From Clostridia bacterium (GTDB lineage: Bacteria; Bacillota; Clostridia; Oscillospirales; Acutalibacteraceae): 64,000 bases of DNA. The notes under the pieces were generated by a model. That model was not told the origin of the DNA and made no database searches. It was given only the letters and a program-made list of their open reading frames with translations. This document shows positions 26,408 through 35,496 of the stretch, one piece after another. The DNA is taken from contig JAGADF010000008.1 of the NCBI GenBank assembly GCA_017613735.1, forward strand, positions 248,001 through 312,000, read 5' to 3'. A program made the translations under genes and the position numbers. How positions within the stretch are numbered: the stretch's first letter is position 1; each line of letters starts with the position of its first letter.

Positions 26408-27514
26408 TTATAAGAAAAGCTTTTCAATAAGCTTTTGGGCGTCCTCTTTTGAATAGCCGCCGGGGCTGTTATCAAAATTAGCCGCCTTTTCCCAATTCGG
26501 AAGATAATTCTCAAGCTCTTTTTCGTTAAGGTCGATTTTAACGTCCGCAAGAGACAAAACCGTTTTTTCAAATGCGTCAATATCTGCGCCCAGCCAATTA
26601 AGATATTTTTCCGCCTTTTCGGGCATACAATTCATCGCACGTCTTACAAAATCGGGAAGAAAAACCGCACACGCCCTGCCGTGAGGAACACCGTGTTTTT
26701 CGGTCAGATAATAGCCGACGGTATGCGGAAAACAGCAGCCCGTAATATTAATTGCCGCGCCGGCAAAAAGCGAGCCGTCATAAAGGCGTTCCCTTGCGTC
26801 GTTATCGGGCAGATTACGGGTATTTTTCAGTTTGGTAAGCTCATCCCATATATACGGCAATGCGACCTTGGAATAATACTCCGACTCCCCATTTGCACGT
26901 GCGGAAAAGAAGCTTTCCGTAGCATGACAAAGGGCGTCAAGGGCAGTTGAAACGGTAACGGAAAACGGAAGCGAATAAGTATATTTCGGGTCGGCAAATA
27001 CAAGTTTGGCGTAATAATCCTTGCCCTTTACGCTTTTCTTTTTGCCCTGACAGTTCGTCAGTACGGAAACGCCCGTAACCTCGCTTCCCGTACCCGCGGT
27101 AGTGCCGATAAGAACAACGGGAAGAGGCTTGTTTTCAACGGGCAATGAGTAGATAAGGTCGGGCGAATCAATCTGAGGATTGGAAGCGTAAACGGCAATA
27201 GCCTTCGCCGCGTCAAGCGGTGAGCCGCCGCCGATTCCAACAATAAAATTCGCGCCGAATTCCCTCGCCTTTTCGCCTGCCTCAAAGCAGTCCGCAGTTT
27301 TCGGATTTTCGGTAATTCTGCCGAATATTTCGTATCTGATATTTCCCTTTTCAAGAGCGGCTTTAACGTCAGAAAGCGCGCCGCTTTTCACGGCAGCCGT
27401 GCCTGACGTTACAATAAGACATTTTTCGCCGAATTTCTTTAATTCCGATACGTTGTTTATTACAGCGTTTTCGCCCGAAATAAGCCTGACGGGCTTTTCA
27501 AGATTTAAGCACAT
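26408..27514 (-). CDS. iron-containing alcohol dehydrogenase family protein
   Basis: Group III (iron-type) dehydrogenase of 368 residues, probably NAD(P)H-linked and cytosolic. Cofactor-binding GIGGGSPLDAAKAIA lies at about residue 95, TTAGTGSEVTG at about 140. The metal ligands are likely in STALDALCHATESFFS and the later CFPHTVGYYLTEKHGVPHG histidines. The physiological substrate (butanol, propanediol, glycerol-like or other) cannot be read from sequence. The start ATG 27514 follows a GGGGCGG stretch. It is a single gene divergent from the apbE-rnf operon. Confidence 0.88.
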   Translation of the reverse strand: MCLNLEKPVRLISGENAVINNVSELKKFGEKCLIVTSGTAAVKSGALSDVKAALEKGNIRYEIFGRITENPKTADCFEAGEKAREFGANFIVGIGGGSPLDAAKAIAVYASNPQIDSPDLIYSLPVENKPLPVVLIGTTAGTGSEVTGVSVLTNCQGKKKSVKGKDYYAKLVFADPKYTYSLPFSVTVSTALDALCHATESFFSARANGESEYYSKVALPYIWDELTKLKNTRNLPDNDARERLYDGSLFAGAAINITGCCFPHTVGYYLTEKHGVPHGRACAVFLPDFVRRAMNCMPEKAEKYLNWLGADIDAFEKTVLSLADVKIDLNEKELENYLPNWEKAANFDNSPGGYSKEDAQKLIEKLFL

Positions 27515-27610
27515 TTTACCGCCCCGTTCTTATGTAATATGTTAATATTTTAACACAATTTTTTGTAAAAATCCACTAAAATTTTCCGCCATTGTTATAT
27601 ACTTTAATAG

Positions 27611-27640
27611 TTGAAAAAATATCTTCTTTTATAGTATAAT
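27611..27640 (+). promoter_or_regulatory. promoter of the apbE-rnf operon
   Basis: TTGAAA at 27611-27616, 18-bp spacer, perfect TATAAT at 27635-27640, 30 bases before the apbE start. All nine following genes are closely spaced and probably share it. Confidence 0.75.
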
Positions 27641-27669
27641 ATTTATTAATTCGGTGGGGTGATTTTTCG

Positions 27670-28725
27670 GTGAAAAAATCGAAAAAAAGCAAAATAATTA
27701 TCTCGACTGTTGCCGTTATCGCTGTTATCGCTCTGGCAGTGGTCGGATTTTTTGTGTATAAAAACAAAATGCCCTACGAAGAGAAAAGCGCAATCGGCTT
27801 TACAATGGGTTCGGTTGTAACGGTAAAATCATTCGGGAACAAAAATGCCGACAGTGTTGAAAAAGATGTCGTTGACGCGCTTGAAAGCTACGGCAATTCG
27901 CTTTCGGACAAAGCCTTTGATTCAAGCTGTCTTAGCAGTAAATTCAACGGTGATTCTCAGGCATTTGACGCCGACGAAATTGAAGCGATTTCAAAAGCGA
28001 AAGAGATTTATTCAAAAACCGACGGAAAAGCGGCTCTCACAGTCGGTGCTCTTTCAAGTCTGTGGGACTTTAACAGCGGTAAAAATACTGTTCCCGAAAA
28101 AGAAAAAATTGAAGCGGCTCTCAAATTGGTTAACGACGAAAACATAATAATCAATTCTGACGGTATTAGTGTTTCGGGCGGTTCAATTCTTGACGTAGGC
28201 TCAATAGGAAAGGGCTTCGCGTGCGACAGGGCTGCAAAAATGCTTGACGAAAACGGTATTGAAAATGCAGTTGTAGCCGTAGGCGGAAGTATTTATGCAA
28301 AAGGACACACCGCGCCGGGCAGAACGATAAGGGTTGGCATAAGAAATCCATTCGGAAATGAAAATGAGTATCTGGGTTATATTTCCACGGACAACGCCTT
28401 TATTTCGACCTCGGGCAATTACGAAAAGGTCTTTGAAAAGGACGGCAAAAAGTACCATCACCTTCTCGACTGCACAACGGGTTATCCCGTCGAGGGCGAG
28501 CTTGTTTCGGTCACGGTTGTTTGCGACTGCGGTTATTTAAGCGACGCGCTTTCAACCGCCTGCTTTGTTATGGGTTACGGCGAAAAGGCACTTGCCCTGC
28601 TCAAAGAAAACAACGCGGATGCCATCTTTGTTTTTGAAGACAAAAGCGTTAAAATGAGCAAAGCTGTTTCAAAAGTTTTTACGTTGACCGACAGCGGTTT
28701 TTCGGTGAGTGAATATGAAGCGTAA
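27670..28725 (+). CDS. apbE: FAD:protein FMN transferase ApbE
   Basis: Attaches FMN covalently to threonines of RnfD and RnfG by cleaving FAD. The N-terminal hydrophobic helix (about residues 8-30) anchors it with the enzyme outside the membrane. GFTMGSVVTV, ILDVGSIGKGFACD, AVVAVGGSIYAKG and HHLLDCTTGYPVE are the ApbE motifs; the last holds the metal-binding Asp/Thr region. The start is GTG 27670 after a GGTGGGGTG site. The protein is 351 residues. As first gene of the rnf operon it provides the modification that Rnf needs. Confidence 0.93.
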   Translation: MKKSKKSKIIISTVAVIAVIALAVVGFFVYKNKMPYEEKSAIGFTMGSVVTVKSFGNKNADSVEKDVVDALESYGNSLSDKAFDSSCLSSKFNGDSQAFDADEIEAISKAKEIYSKTDGKAALTVGALSSLWDFNSGKNTVPEKEKIEAALKLVNDENIIINSDGISVSGGSILDVGSIGKGFACDRAAKMLDENGIENAVVAVGGSIYAKGHTAPGRTIRVGIRNPFGNENEYLGYISTDNAFISTSGNYEKVFEKDGKKYHHLLDCTTGYPVEGELVSVTVVCDCGYLSDALSTACFVMGYGEKALALLKENNADAIFVFEDKSVKMSKAVSKVFTLTDSGFSVSEYEA

Positions 28726-29083
28726 ACTGTTGGGAAAAGCCGATTTAATAATTATTGTACTGCTTTTTGCAATTGCGGTTGTATTGCTTTTACCGAGATT
28801 CTTTTCTGACGATAAGCTGACAGCCGTTATTTCACAGAACGGCGAAACGGTTAAAACGATAGACCTGTCGGCAGTTACCGAGAGTTATGAAATAAAGCTT
28901 GACGGTGCTGTCATTCTTGTTGAAAAGAATGCGGTTTCATTCAAAAGCGCCGAATGTCCCGACAGGCTGTGCGTAAAATGCGGACGGCTTACGCACGCAG
29001 GCGACACTGCCGTATGCGTACCGACAAGAACGGTTATTACCGTTTCGGGGAGCGAAAAAACCGTTGACGTTATTTCGTATTAG
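28715..29083 (+). CDS. NusG domain II-containing membrane protein
   Basis: A small protein of 122 residues: one membrane helix (about 11-27) then an external beta domain of the NusG-II type, containing CPDRLCVKCG and a second Cys near CVPTR. These proteins commonly sit beside apbE and Gx transporter genes in rnf-type clusters; their function is not known to me. The four Cys could bind a metal or form disulfides. I start at ATG 28715, which overlaps apbE by 11 bp; a GTG at 28709 is an alternative. Confidence 0.8.
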   Translation: MKRKLLGKADLIIIVLLFAIAVVLLLPRFFSDDKLTAVISQNGETVKTIDLSAVTESYEIKLDGAVILVEKNAVSFKSAECPDRLCVKCGRLTHAGDTAVCVPTRTVITVSGSEKTVDVISY

Positions 29084-29090
29084 GTGAAAT

Positions 29091-29615
29091 ATGAAGAATA
29101 ATATTTCAAAAAAAGTTGCCGTATTCGGTATAATGGGCGCGCTGGCTCTTTCGCTTTCGTTTCTTGAAAGCCTTCTGCCTGCCCTGCCCTTTCTTCCGCC
29201 GGGCGCGAAACCGGGGCTTGCGAATATTGTTACAATGTTTGCCGCCTGCACACTGGGACTTCCCGCCGCGATTTACATAGCGGTTCTTAAAGCGTTTTTC
29301 GCGCTTGTTGTGCGCGGAGTCACGGCGTTTTTTATGAGCCTGTGCGGAGGTATTCTCAGCGCGGTTGCAATGTATATTTTATTCAGATTCAATGATAAAA
29401 TCGGACTTATCGGCATTTCTGTCATAAGCGCGCTTATGCACAATTTCGGTCAGTTAATTGTTTCGTTTTTCCTTGTGGGGAGCGCGGCGGTTTTCGGCTA
29501 CGCGCCGTTTCTGATTGTTTTCGGAATTATTTCGGGTATTCTTACGGGCATTATATTCAAAATACTTCTGCCCGCTGTAAATAAAATAGAAATCAATACT
29601 CAAAAAGGGGGTTAA
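29091..29615 (+). CDS. Gx transporter family membrane protein
   Basis: A polytopic protein of 174 residues with five to six hydrophobic segments. It resembles the family annotated as Gx transporter or heptaprenyl diphosphate synthase component I (AVFGIMGALALSLSFLE; PGAKPGLANIVTM). The latter name is probably misleading here, since no prenyl synthase partner follows. The place between the NusG-II gene and rnfC is a recurrent arrangement in Clostridia, so a role in Rnf function, cofactor supply or transport is plausible but unproven. Confidence 0.8.
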   Translation: MKNNISKKVAVFGIMGALALSLSFLESLLPALPFLPPGAKPGLANIVTMFAACTLGLPAAIYIAVLKAFFALVVRGVTAFFMSLCGGILSAVAMYILFRFNDKIGLIGISVISALMHNFGQLIVSFFLVGSAAVFGYAPFLIVFGIISGILTGIIFKILLPAVNKIEINTQKGG

Positions 29616-29618
29616 TAT

Positions 29619-30959
29619 ATGGCAAACGGCATTCTGCATGCGGTAAAGAAAGTTCGCGGCGGCGTCATGGTTTCTCACAATAAGAACACCAAAGACATGC
29701 CCGTAGAACGTATTGCCGCGCCAAAGCAGGTTGTGCTTCCTATGGTTCAGCACATAGGCGCTCCCTGCCAGCCGATTGTTTCAGTCGGCGACACAGTCGA
29801 GGTCGGTCAGAAAATCGGCGATACGGACGCTTTTGTCAGCGCTCCGATTCATTCGTCGGTTTCGGGTACGGTCACTGCCATAAAGGAGATTAAAACCGCT
29901 ACGGGTATGCCCGTAACGGCGGTCTTCATTGATAACGACGGCGAAATGAGGCTTCACGAAAGCGTAAAGCCGCCCGTTATTAATTCGAGAGAGGAGTTCT
30001 TAAAGGCCATAAGGGAATCGGGACTTGTAGGTCTCGGCGGAGCGGGCTTCCCGACTCACGTCAAGCTTGCTTTCAAACCCGACGCCGGCATTGACACACT
30101 TGTTATCAATGCCGCCGAATGCGAGCCGTACATCACGGTCGACTACAGAGAATGTATTGACAATTCAAGAAACATTCTCGCAGGCGTTTACGAGCTTCAG
30201 AAATATCTCGGATTTGAACAGGTTGTAATAGCGGTTGAGGACAACAAGCCCGACGCTATTAAAATCCTTAATGAAATCGCTCACGACGAAAGAGATATCG
30301 GCGATAAGGTCAAGGTAATGACCTTAAAATCGAAATATCCTCAGGGCGCGGAGAAAATGATGGTTCAGTCCGCAACGGGAAGAAAAGTCCCGCCCGGAAA
30401 GCTGCCCGCAGACGTCGGCTGCGTTGTTATGAACGTCGGCTCGGTCGGTTTTATAGGAAGATATTTAAGAACGGGCAGACCGCTCGTCAGCCGTTCCTTA
30501 ACTGTTGACGGCTCGGCAATAGCCAATCCGAAAAACGTCCGCGTACCTGTAGGTACCTCGCTTCAGGATATCATTGATTTCTGCGGCGGATTCAAGGAGG
30601 AACCCGCAAAGATTATCACCGGCGGTCCCATGATGGGCGTTTCGGTTATCGGTACGGAATACCCCGTGCTCAAACAGAACAACGCCATTCTCGCTTTCAC
30701 TAAGAAAGAAAATGTTTATAAAAAGGAACGCGACTGCATACGCTGCGGAAGATGCGCAAACGTATGCCCGATGTCGCTTATGCCCACGCTTATTGACCGT
30801 TTTGCGATGGCAAGAGACGTAGAAAGCCTTAAGGGCACGGGCGTTATGGTCTGTATGGAATGCGGTTCGTGCGCATACAGCTGCCCCGCGGGCAAACCTC
30901 TTGTTCAGTCAATGCGTGAGGCAAAGCACCTTTTGAGAGAGGAGGCCAATAAAAAATGA
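29619..30959 (+). CDS. rnfC: Rnf complex subunit RnfC
   Basis: Peripheral subunit of the ferredoxin:NAD oxidoreductase that binds NADH/FMN and iron-sulfur clusters. The N-terminal region includes a biotinyl-like fold (PIHSSVSGTVTAI). GLGGAGFPTHVKL is the nucleotide-binding region (about 135). Two 4Fe-4S motifs, CIRCGRCANVCP and CMECGSCAYSCP, lie at about 372-420. It has 446 residues. The Shine-Dalgarno overlaps the preceding stop. Confidence 0.97.
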   Translation: MANGILHAVKKVRGGVMVSHNKNTKDMPVERIAAPKQVVLPMVQHIGAPCQPIVSVGDTVEVGQKIGDTDAFVSAPIHSSVSGTVTAIKEIKTATGMPVTAVFIDNDGEMRLHESVKPPVINSREEFLKAIRESGLVGLGGAGFPTHVKLAFKPDAGIDTLVINAAECEPYITVDYRECIDNSRNILAGVYELQKYLGFEQVVIAVEDNKPDAIKILNEIAHDERDIGDKVKVMTLKSKYPQGAEKMMVQSATGRKVPPGKLPADVGCVVMNVGSVGFIGRYLRTGRPLVSRSLTVDGSAIANPKNVRVPVGTSLQDIIDFCGGFKEEPAKIITGGPMMGVSVIGTEYPVLKQNNAILAFTKKENVYKKERDCIRCGRCANVCPMSLMPTLIDRFAMARDVESLKGTGVMVCMECGSCAYSCPAGKPLVQSMREAKHLLREEANKK

Positions 30960-31963
30960 GTGAAGAAAAAAGGCTCTTAAACGTCAGCGCGTCGCCGCAT
31001 TTCCGCTCAAACGATACGGTAACGGGCATAATGCTTGACGTTATTATTGCGATGATTCCCTCTCTTCTCGCCTCGACCTACATATTCGGCCTTCGCGTAC
31101 TGCTTGTTACCGCGGTAAGCGTCGTTTCGTGCGTAGGCTTTGAATTCATTTCCCGCAAGGTTATGAAAAGGCACAATACCCTCGCTGACCTGAGCGCGGT
31201 TGTTACGGGTATGCTTCTTGCATTCAATCTTCCCGTCGACATTCCGCTTGCGATGGTAGTTATCGGCGCGGCGGTCGCAATTATTGTTGCAAAGCAGTTC
31301 TTCGGCGGAATCGGCCAGAACTTTGTCAATCCCGCATTGGTCGGAAGAATCGTTCTGATGGTTTCGTTCCCCGTTTATATGTCGAATTACGGAATGCCTT
31401 TCGCCTGGCAGCACAAGGGCGTTGACATTGTCACAACCGCCACACCCCTTTCGGTTTTAGGCAATGTCGCGGACAAGGCTGACTTAACCGGCGCGGACCT
31501 TCCGTCGCTTATGTATATGTTTATGGGCATACGTCAGGGCTCAATCGGCGAGGTTTGCGCGATAGCGCTCATTCTCGGTTTCCTGTATCTTCTCATAAGA
31601 AAGGTAATCAAGCCGACAATTCCGCTTTGCTTTGTCGGCACGGTCGCTCTTATAATGCTCATAGCGGGCAAAGGCAATTTCACATTCGTCGGTTACGAGG
31701 TGCTTTCGGGCGGACTTCTTCTCGGAGCAATCTTTATGGCGACGGACTACACCACCTCGCCCGTCAATTTCAAGGGACAGGTTATTTTTGCAATCGGATG
31801 CGGTCTTATCACCTCGGTCATCAGACTGTTCGGCTCGCTTCCCGAGGGCGTTTCGTTCTCAATTATCATTATGAATATACTTGTTCCCCAGATTGAAAAA
31901 TTCACTACTCCCAAGCCCTTCGGCACGGTTAAAGAGAAAAAGGCAAAGGAGGAAACGAAATGA
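30956..31963 (+). CDS. rnfD: Rnf complex subunit RnfD
   Basis: Integral membrane subunit of 335 residues with about nine to ten helices. The site of covalent FMN attachment is the Thr in IVTTATPLSVLG (about residue 160). MATDYTTSPVNFKGQVIF is a family signature. Overlaps rnfC and rnfG by 4 bp each. Confidence 0.96.
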   Translation: MSEEKRLLNVSASPHFRSNDTVTGIMLDVIIAMIPSLLASTYIFGLRVLLVTAVSVVSCVGFEFISRKVMKRHNTLADLSAVVTGMLLAFNLPVDIPLAMVVIGAAVAIIVAKQFFGGIGQNFVNPALVGRIVLMVSFPVYMSNYGMPFAWQHKGVDIVTTATPLSVLGNVADKADLTGADLPSLMYMFMGIRQGSIGEVCAIALILGFLYLLIRKVIKPTIPLCFVGTVALIMLIAGKGNFTFVGYEVLSGGLLLGAIFMATDYTTSPVNFKGQVIFAIGCGLITSVIRLFGSLPEGVSFSIIIMNILVPQIEKFTTPKPFGTVKEKKAKEETK

Positions 31964-32535
31964 AAAAGACAAACATTTTAAAGGACGTCGTTATTCCCGT
32001 TTTCTCACTGTTTTTAATCTGTATTGTATTCACCCTGCTTTTAGGACTTACAAACAAGGCTACCGCCGAAAAAATCAAAGCCCTTTCGCTTCAGGCTGAA
32101 GCCGAGGCGAGAACGAAGGTGCTTGACACAGCCAAAAGCTTTTCGGAGGAAAAGGAAAAAGACGGCATAGTCTATTACGAAGGCTATGACGACAGCGGCG
32201 AAATCGTCGGCTATATTTTCCCCGAAGAATCAAAGGGCTACGGCGGAACGATTTATATGACGGTCGGCATTAACGTCGACGGCACGGTTCACGGCGTTGA
32301 GATTACGGAATTAAGCGAGACGGCGGGTCTCGGTATGAACGCGAAAAACCAGCCGTGGTTCCTTGAACAGTTTAAGGATATGGGCGGTAAAATAGGCGTT
32401 GCGAAAAACAATCCCGCCGAAGGCGAAATTCAGGCGCTCACGGGCGCAACCATAACATCAAAGGCGGTAACGCTCGGCGTAAACACCGCCATTGAAAGCT
32501 TTAATACCGTTACGGGAGGTGAGAATAATGGCTGA
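31960..32535 (+). CDS. rnfG: Rnf complex subunit RnfG
   Basis: Membrane-anchored subunit of 191 residues with an external FMN-binding domain. One N-terminal helix (about 10-32), then the FMN-binding fold with GYGGTIYMTVGIN. The covalent FMN Thr lies in ALTGATITSKAV (about residue 168), the substrate of ApbE. Confidence 0.95.
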   Translation: MKKTNILKDVVIPVFSLFLICIVFTLLLGLTNKATAEKIKALSLQAEAEARTKVLDTAKSFSEEKEKDGIVYYEGYDDSGEIVGYIFPEESKGYGGTIYMTVGINVDGTVHGVEITELSETAGLGMNAKNQPWFLEQFKDMGGKIGVAKNNPAEGEIQALTGATITSKAVTLGVNTAIESFNTVTGGENNG

Positions 32536-33253
32536 TAAGAAAAAACCTTTATACAAGGAATTTACAAAGGGATTAATAAAAGAAAATCCCGTTCTCCGTC
32601 TGGTGCTGGGCACCTGCCCCACACTTGCGGTTACAACCTCGGTTGAAAGCGCAATCGGCATGGGACTTTCGGCTTCATTTGTTCTCATCTGCTCAAACAT
32701 TGTTATTTCGGCTCTCAGAAAGCTCATTCCCGATAAGGTCAGAATCCCCTGCTACATAGTCGTTATCGCTTCATTTACGACTATTGTTCAGATGCTTGTC
32801 AAGGCTTTCCTTCCCGATATTGACAAGCAGTTAGGCGTTTATCTTCCCCTTATCGTCGTTAACTGCATTATCTTCGGAAGAGCCGAAGCTTACGCAGGCA
32901 AGAACAGGGTTATCGCCTCGGCGGTTGACGGCGTTGGCATGGGCGTAGGCTTTACAATCGCTCTGTTCCTTATGGGCGCGGTCCGTGAATTCTTCGGCTC
33001 GGGCGCTTTCTACGGCCACAAGATTTTCCCCGAAAGCATGCCCGCCATGACGGTATTCATTCTCGCTCCGGGCGGCTTCTTCGTATTCGGTCTTCTAATG
33101 GCGTGCGCCAATAAGCTTGCCGAAAAGAAGGGCGTTCCGAAGGCTGAGCTTAAGGGCTGCGAGGCGTGTCCTATGGCGCAGAGCTGTAAAATAGCACTTA
33201 TTGACAAGGAAAAATGTGAAGAAAACACTGTAAAGGAGGCGACGGCTGAATGA
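32528..33253 (+). CDS. rnfE: Rnf complex subunit RnfE
   Basis: Integral membrane subunit homologous to RnfA, 241 residues, about six helices. ENPVLRLVLGTCPTLAVTTS carries the conserved Cys that contributes to the intramembrane iron-sulfur site. LPLIVVNCIIFGRAEAYA carries the second conserved Cys. ATG 32528 follows GGGAGGTGA; the track's earlier ATG lies inside rnfG. The C-terminus has a Cys-rich tail (CEACPMAQSCKIALIDKEKC) that I do not recall as a general feature of RnfE. Confidence 0.94.
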   Translation: MADKKKPLYKEFTKGLIKENPVLRLVLGTCPTLAVTTSVESAIGMGLSASFVLICSNIVISALRKLIPDKVRIPCYIVVIASFTTIVQMLVKAFLPDIDKQLGVYLPLIVVNCIIFGRAEAYAGKNRVIASAVDGVGMGVGFTIALFLMGAVREFFGSGAFYGHKIFPESMPAMTVFILAPGGFFVFGLLMACANKLAEKKGVPKAELKGCEACPMAQSCKIALIDKEKCEENTVKEATAE

Positions 33254-33843
33254 AAGACTACGGCTTCTTTGCAATAATACTTACGGGTATTTTCACAAAT
33301 AACTATATACTTTCAAAGTTTCTCGGCATCTGCCCGTTCTTAGGCGTTTCGAAGAAAACGAAAACGGCTGTCGGTATGTCGCTTGCGGTTATCTTCGTTA
33401 TGGTAATGGCTACGGCGGCTACATATCCGCTCAACACCTTCCTCGACAAGCACGACCTTTCCTATCTTCAGACAATCGTTTTCATTCTTGTAATCGCGAC
33501 TCTCGTTCAGTTTGTTGAAATCACGTTAAGAAAATTCATCCCCTCGCTTTACAGCGCGCTGGGCATTTATCTTCCGCTGATTACCACAAACTGCGCGATT
33601 TTAGGCGTTACAATCCTTAATATCGACGAGCAGTTAAGCTACGGCCAGTCGCTTGTAAACGCGGTTGCGTGCGGTCTCGGTTACCTTGTAGCTATGGTTA
33701 TGTTCTCAGGCGTAAGAGAAAGACTTGAGTCGGCTGAAATTCCGAAATTCTTAAAGGGACTTCCCTCAACTCTTGTCGCCGCTTCGCTTGTTTCGCTTTC
33801 GTTCCTCGGCTTCACGGGGCTTGTCGAAGGCATATTCGGTTAA
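33250..33843 (+). CDS. rnfA: Rnf complex subunit RnfA
   Basis: Integral membrane subunit of 197 residues with six helices. NNYILSKFLGICPFLGVSKK and YLPLITTNCAILGVTI carry the paired conserved Cys that, with those of RnfE, coordinate the central iron-sulfur cluster. Overlaps rnfE by 4 bp. Confidence 0.96.
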   Translation: MKDYGFFAIILTGIFTNNYILSKFLGICPFLGVSKKTKTAVGMSLAVIFVMVMATAATYPLNTFLDKHDLSYLQTIVFILVIATLVQFVEITLRKFIPSLYSALGIYLPLITTNCAILGVTILNIDEQLSYGQSLVNAVACGLGYLVAMVMFSGVRERLESAEIPKFLKGLPSTLVAASLVSLSFLGFTGLVEGIFG

Positions 33844-33858
33844 GGGGGTGCGAAAGAG

Positions 33859-34659
33859 ATGAATCCTATTTTATTAGCTATCATTTTACTTGCCGCCCTC
33901 GGACTTGTCGCGGGACTTATTCTCGCCATAGCGTCAATAGTTATGGCTGTTCCCGTTGACGAAAAACAGGTTAAAATCCGCGAGTGCCTTCCCGGCGCAA
34001 ACTGCGGCGCCTGCGGCTTTTCGGGCTGCGACGGTTACGCTTCTGCGCTTGCCAAAGGCGAGGCTAAAGAGACAAACCTCTGCGCGCCCGGCGGCAACGA
34101 GGTTGCAAAGCAGGTTGCGGCGGTACTCGGCGTTGAAGCGGGCGAAGTAAAGCCCATGGCGGCTGTCGTTCTTTGTCAGGGACACCACGAAAACGCTCCG
34201 CTCAAACTCGACTATACGGGACTTAAAAGCTGCCGTATGGCCGCACAGCTTTTCGGAGGACCGAAGGACTGCGTTTACGGTTGTCTCGGTTTCGGCGACT
34301 GCGTCGAGGTCTGCGAATTCAACGCAATTCACATCTGCAACGGCGTGGCGAGAATTAATCCGAGCTACTGCCGCGCGTGTAAAAAATGCGTCAACGCCTG
34401 CCCGAAACACCTTATTGAGCTTATGCCCCTTCACGAAACAAAGGCGGCTGTGCTCTGTAAGAATCACGACAAGGGCGCGCTGACAAGAAAAGAATGCAAG
34501 GTCGGTTGTATCGGCTGTATGAAATGTCAGAAAAACTGCGAGCAGGGCGCAATTACGGTTGTAAATAACGTCGCTCACGTTGACTATGACAAGTGCGTTT
34601 TCTGCGGCAAGTGCATTGAAAACTGCCCCGTAAAATGCATAAGTATTGTTGAACTGTAA
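33859..34659 (+). CDS. rnfB: Rnf complex subunit RnfB
   Basis: Ferredoxin-facing electron entry subunit, 266 residues. An N-terminal helix (about 5-27) is followed by the four-Cys domain LPGANCGACGFSGCDGYA...CAPGG. Further Cys-rich segments follow: CRMAAQLFGGPKDC...CVEVC, CRACKKCVNACP, CIGCMKCQKNC and CVFCGKCIENCP. These are consistent with several 4Fe-4S clusters carrying electrons to the membrane subunits. Last gene of the operon, followed by a strong terminator. Confidence 0.96.
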   Translation: MNPILLAIILLAALGLVAGLILAIASIVMAVPVDEKQVKIRECLPGANCGACGFSGCDGYASALAKGEAKETNLCAPGGNEVAKQVAAVLGVEAGEVKPMAAVVLCQGHHENAPLKLDYTGLKSCRMAAQLFGGPKDCVYGCLGFGDCVEVCEFNAIHICNGVARINPSYCRACKKCVNACPKHLIELMPLHETKAAVLCKNHDKGALTRKECKVGCIGCMKCQKNCEQGAITVVNNVAHVDYDKCVFCGKCIENCPVKCISIVEL

Positions 34660-34677
34660 TTAAGCTTCAAAAAAAGC

Positions 34678-34715
34678 ACCGCAGGGCACGAAATTCGTGC
34701 CCTGCGGTTTTATTT
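34678..34715. terminator. bidirectional terminator rnfB/DUF218
   Basis: A 15-bp perfect inverted repeat (34678-34692 and 34694-34708) reading ACCGCAGGGCACGAA and its complement, with A/T tracts on both sides, between convergent genes. Confidence 0.9.
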
Positions 34716-34724
34716 TTTATTCAA

Positions 34725-35495
34725 TTATTTAAAAACATACATTGCCCATACGGCAAATACCTCGCGCGTGAAATATGTAGGTATCGACCAGAAACCCGAA
34801 TAGGACGGAATTGACGAAGCCTTAAGCGAATATTTTTCCGCCGTCATTGACGCGCGTTTCTGGTTATAAGCGGTAGTAACTATCGCTACGTCCTCGCTTA
34901 ACCCGTTCTTTTCAATTATCTCCTTTGAAAACTTTATGTTTTCGTCGGTTGTCGTGGATTTTTCTTCAAGATACAGCCGACTTTCGTCGATGCCCTTTTC
35001 TTTAATGAGATTCATAAGGCACTGCGCTTCGCTTATGTCCTCATCCTCGCCTTTGCCGCCGGTAAGAATTGCAACGGCTTCGGTATTGTTAAGAAGGTAA
35101 TCCGCGGCGGCTTCGCTTCTTTTTATAAGCTCGCGGCTCGGCTCTTTTCCGAACACGCGGCAGCCGAGAACTATAACCGTCGTTTCATCCTTTGCCGTAT
35201 AACCCGACGCCTTTATTACCGAGAAAAGAGTTACCGAAAACAGCGAAACAAATATTATAACCAAAGCGAGGAAAACTCCGATAACGCATTTACCCGTTTT
35301 CTTTTCGGAAAGCTTTTTGACAATGTTCTGAATCCTTTTGTAGAAAACAAATATGAGAACAAAAGCAATGCCGACCGCCATTCCCAGAAGGTTTGCAATA
35401 TTAAGTATACGCCCGATAACGGGTGCAAAATAGATTGTAAAAATAATAATTCCGAATATAAGGAAAAGATATTTTACCTTGCTTTTCTTTTCCAT
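34725..35495 (-). CDS. DUF218 (YdcF/SanA-like) membrane protein
   Basis: A 256-residue protein with three N-terminal helices (about 8-30, 35-52, 68-92), then an external DUF218 domain: VIVLGCRVFGKEPSREL, AILTGGKGEDEDISEA and STTTDENIKFS. The family includes SanA and YdcF, linked to envelope integrity and to a possible nucleotide- or lipid-linked substrate, but the reaction is not known. ATG 35495 follows AGAGGGATAAA and lies 2 bases after the metA stop; the upstream TTG at 35513 is inside metA. Co-transcribed with metA and the radical SAM gene. Confidence 0.8.
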   Translation of the reverse strand: MEKKSKVKYLFLIFGIIIFTIYFAPVIGRILNIANLLGMAVGIAFVLIFVFYKRIQNIVKKLSEKKTGKCVIGVFLALVIIFVSLFSVTLFSVIKASGYTAKDETTVIVLGCRVFGKEPSRELIKRSEAAADYLLNNTEAVAILTGGKGEDEDISEAQCLMNLIKEKGIDESRLYLEEKSTTTDENIKFSKEIIEKNGLSEDVAIVTTAYNQKRASMTAEKYSLKASSIPSYSGFWSIPTYFTREVFAVWAMYVFK

Positions 35496-35496
35496 T

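Noticed and set aside
26204-26456. Two overlapping plus-strand reading frames
   Set aside because: They lie over the T-box leader and the end of the dehydrogenase gene; no ribosome-binding site and no protein character.
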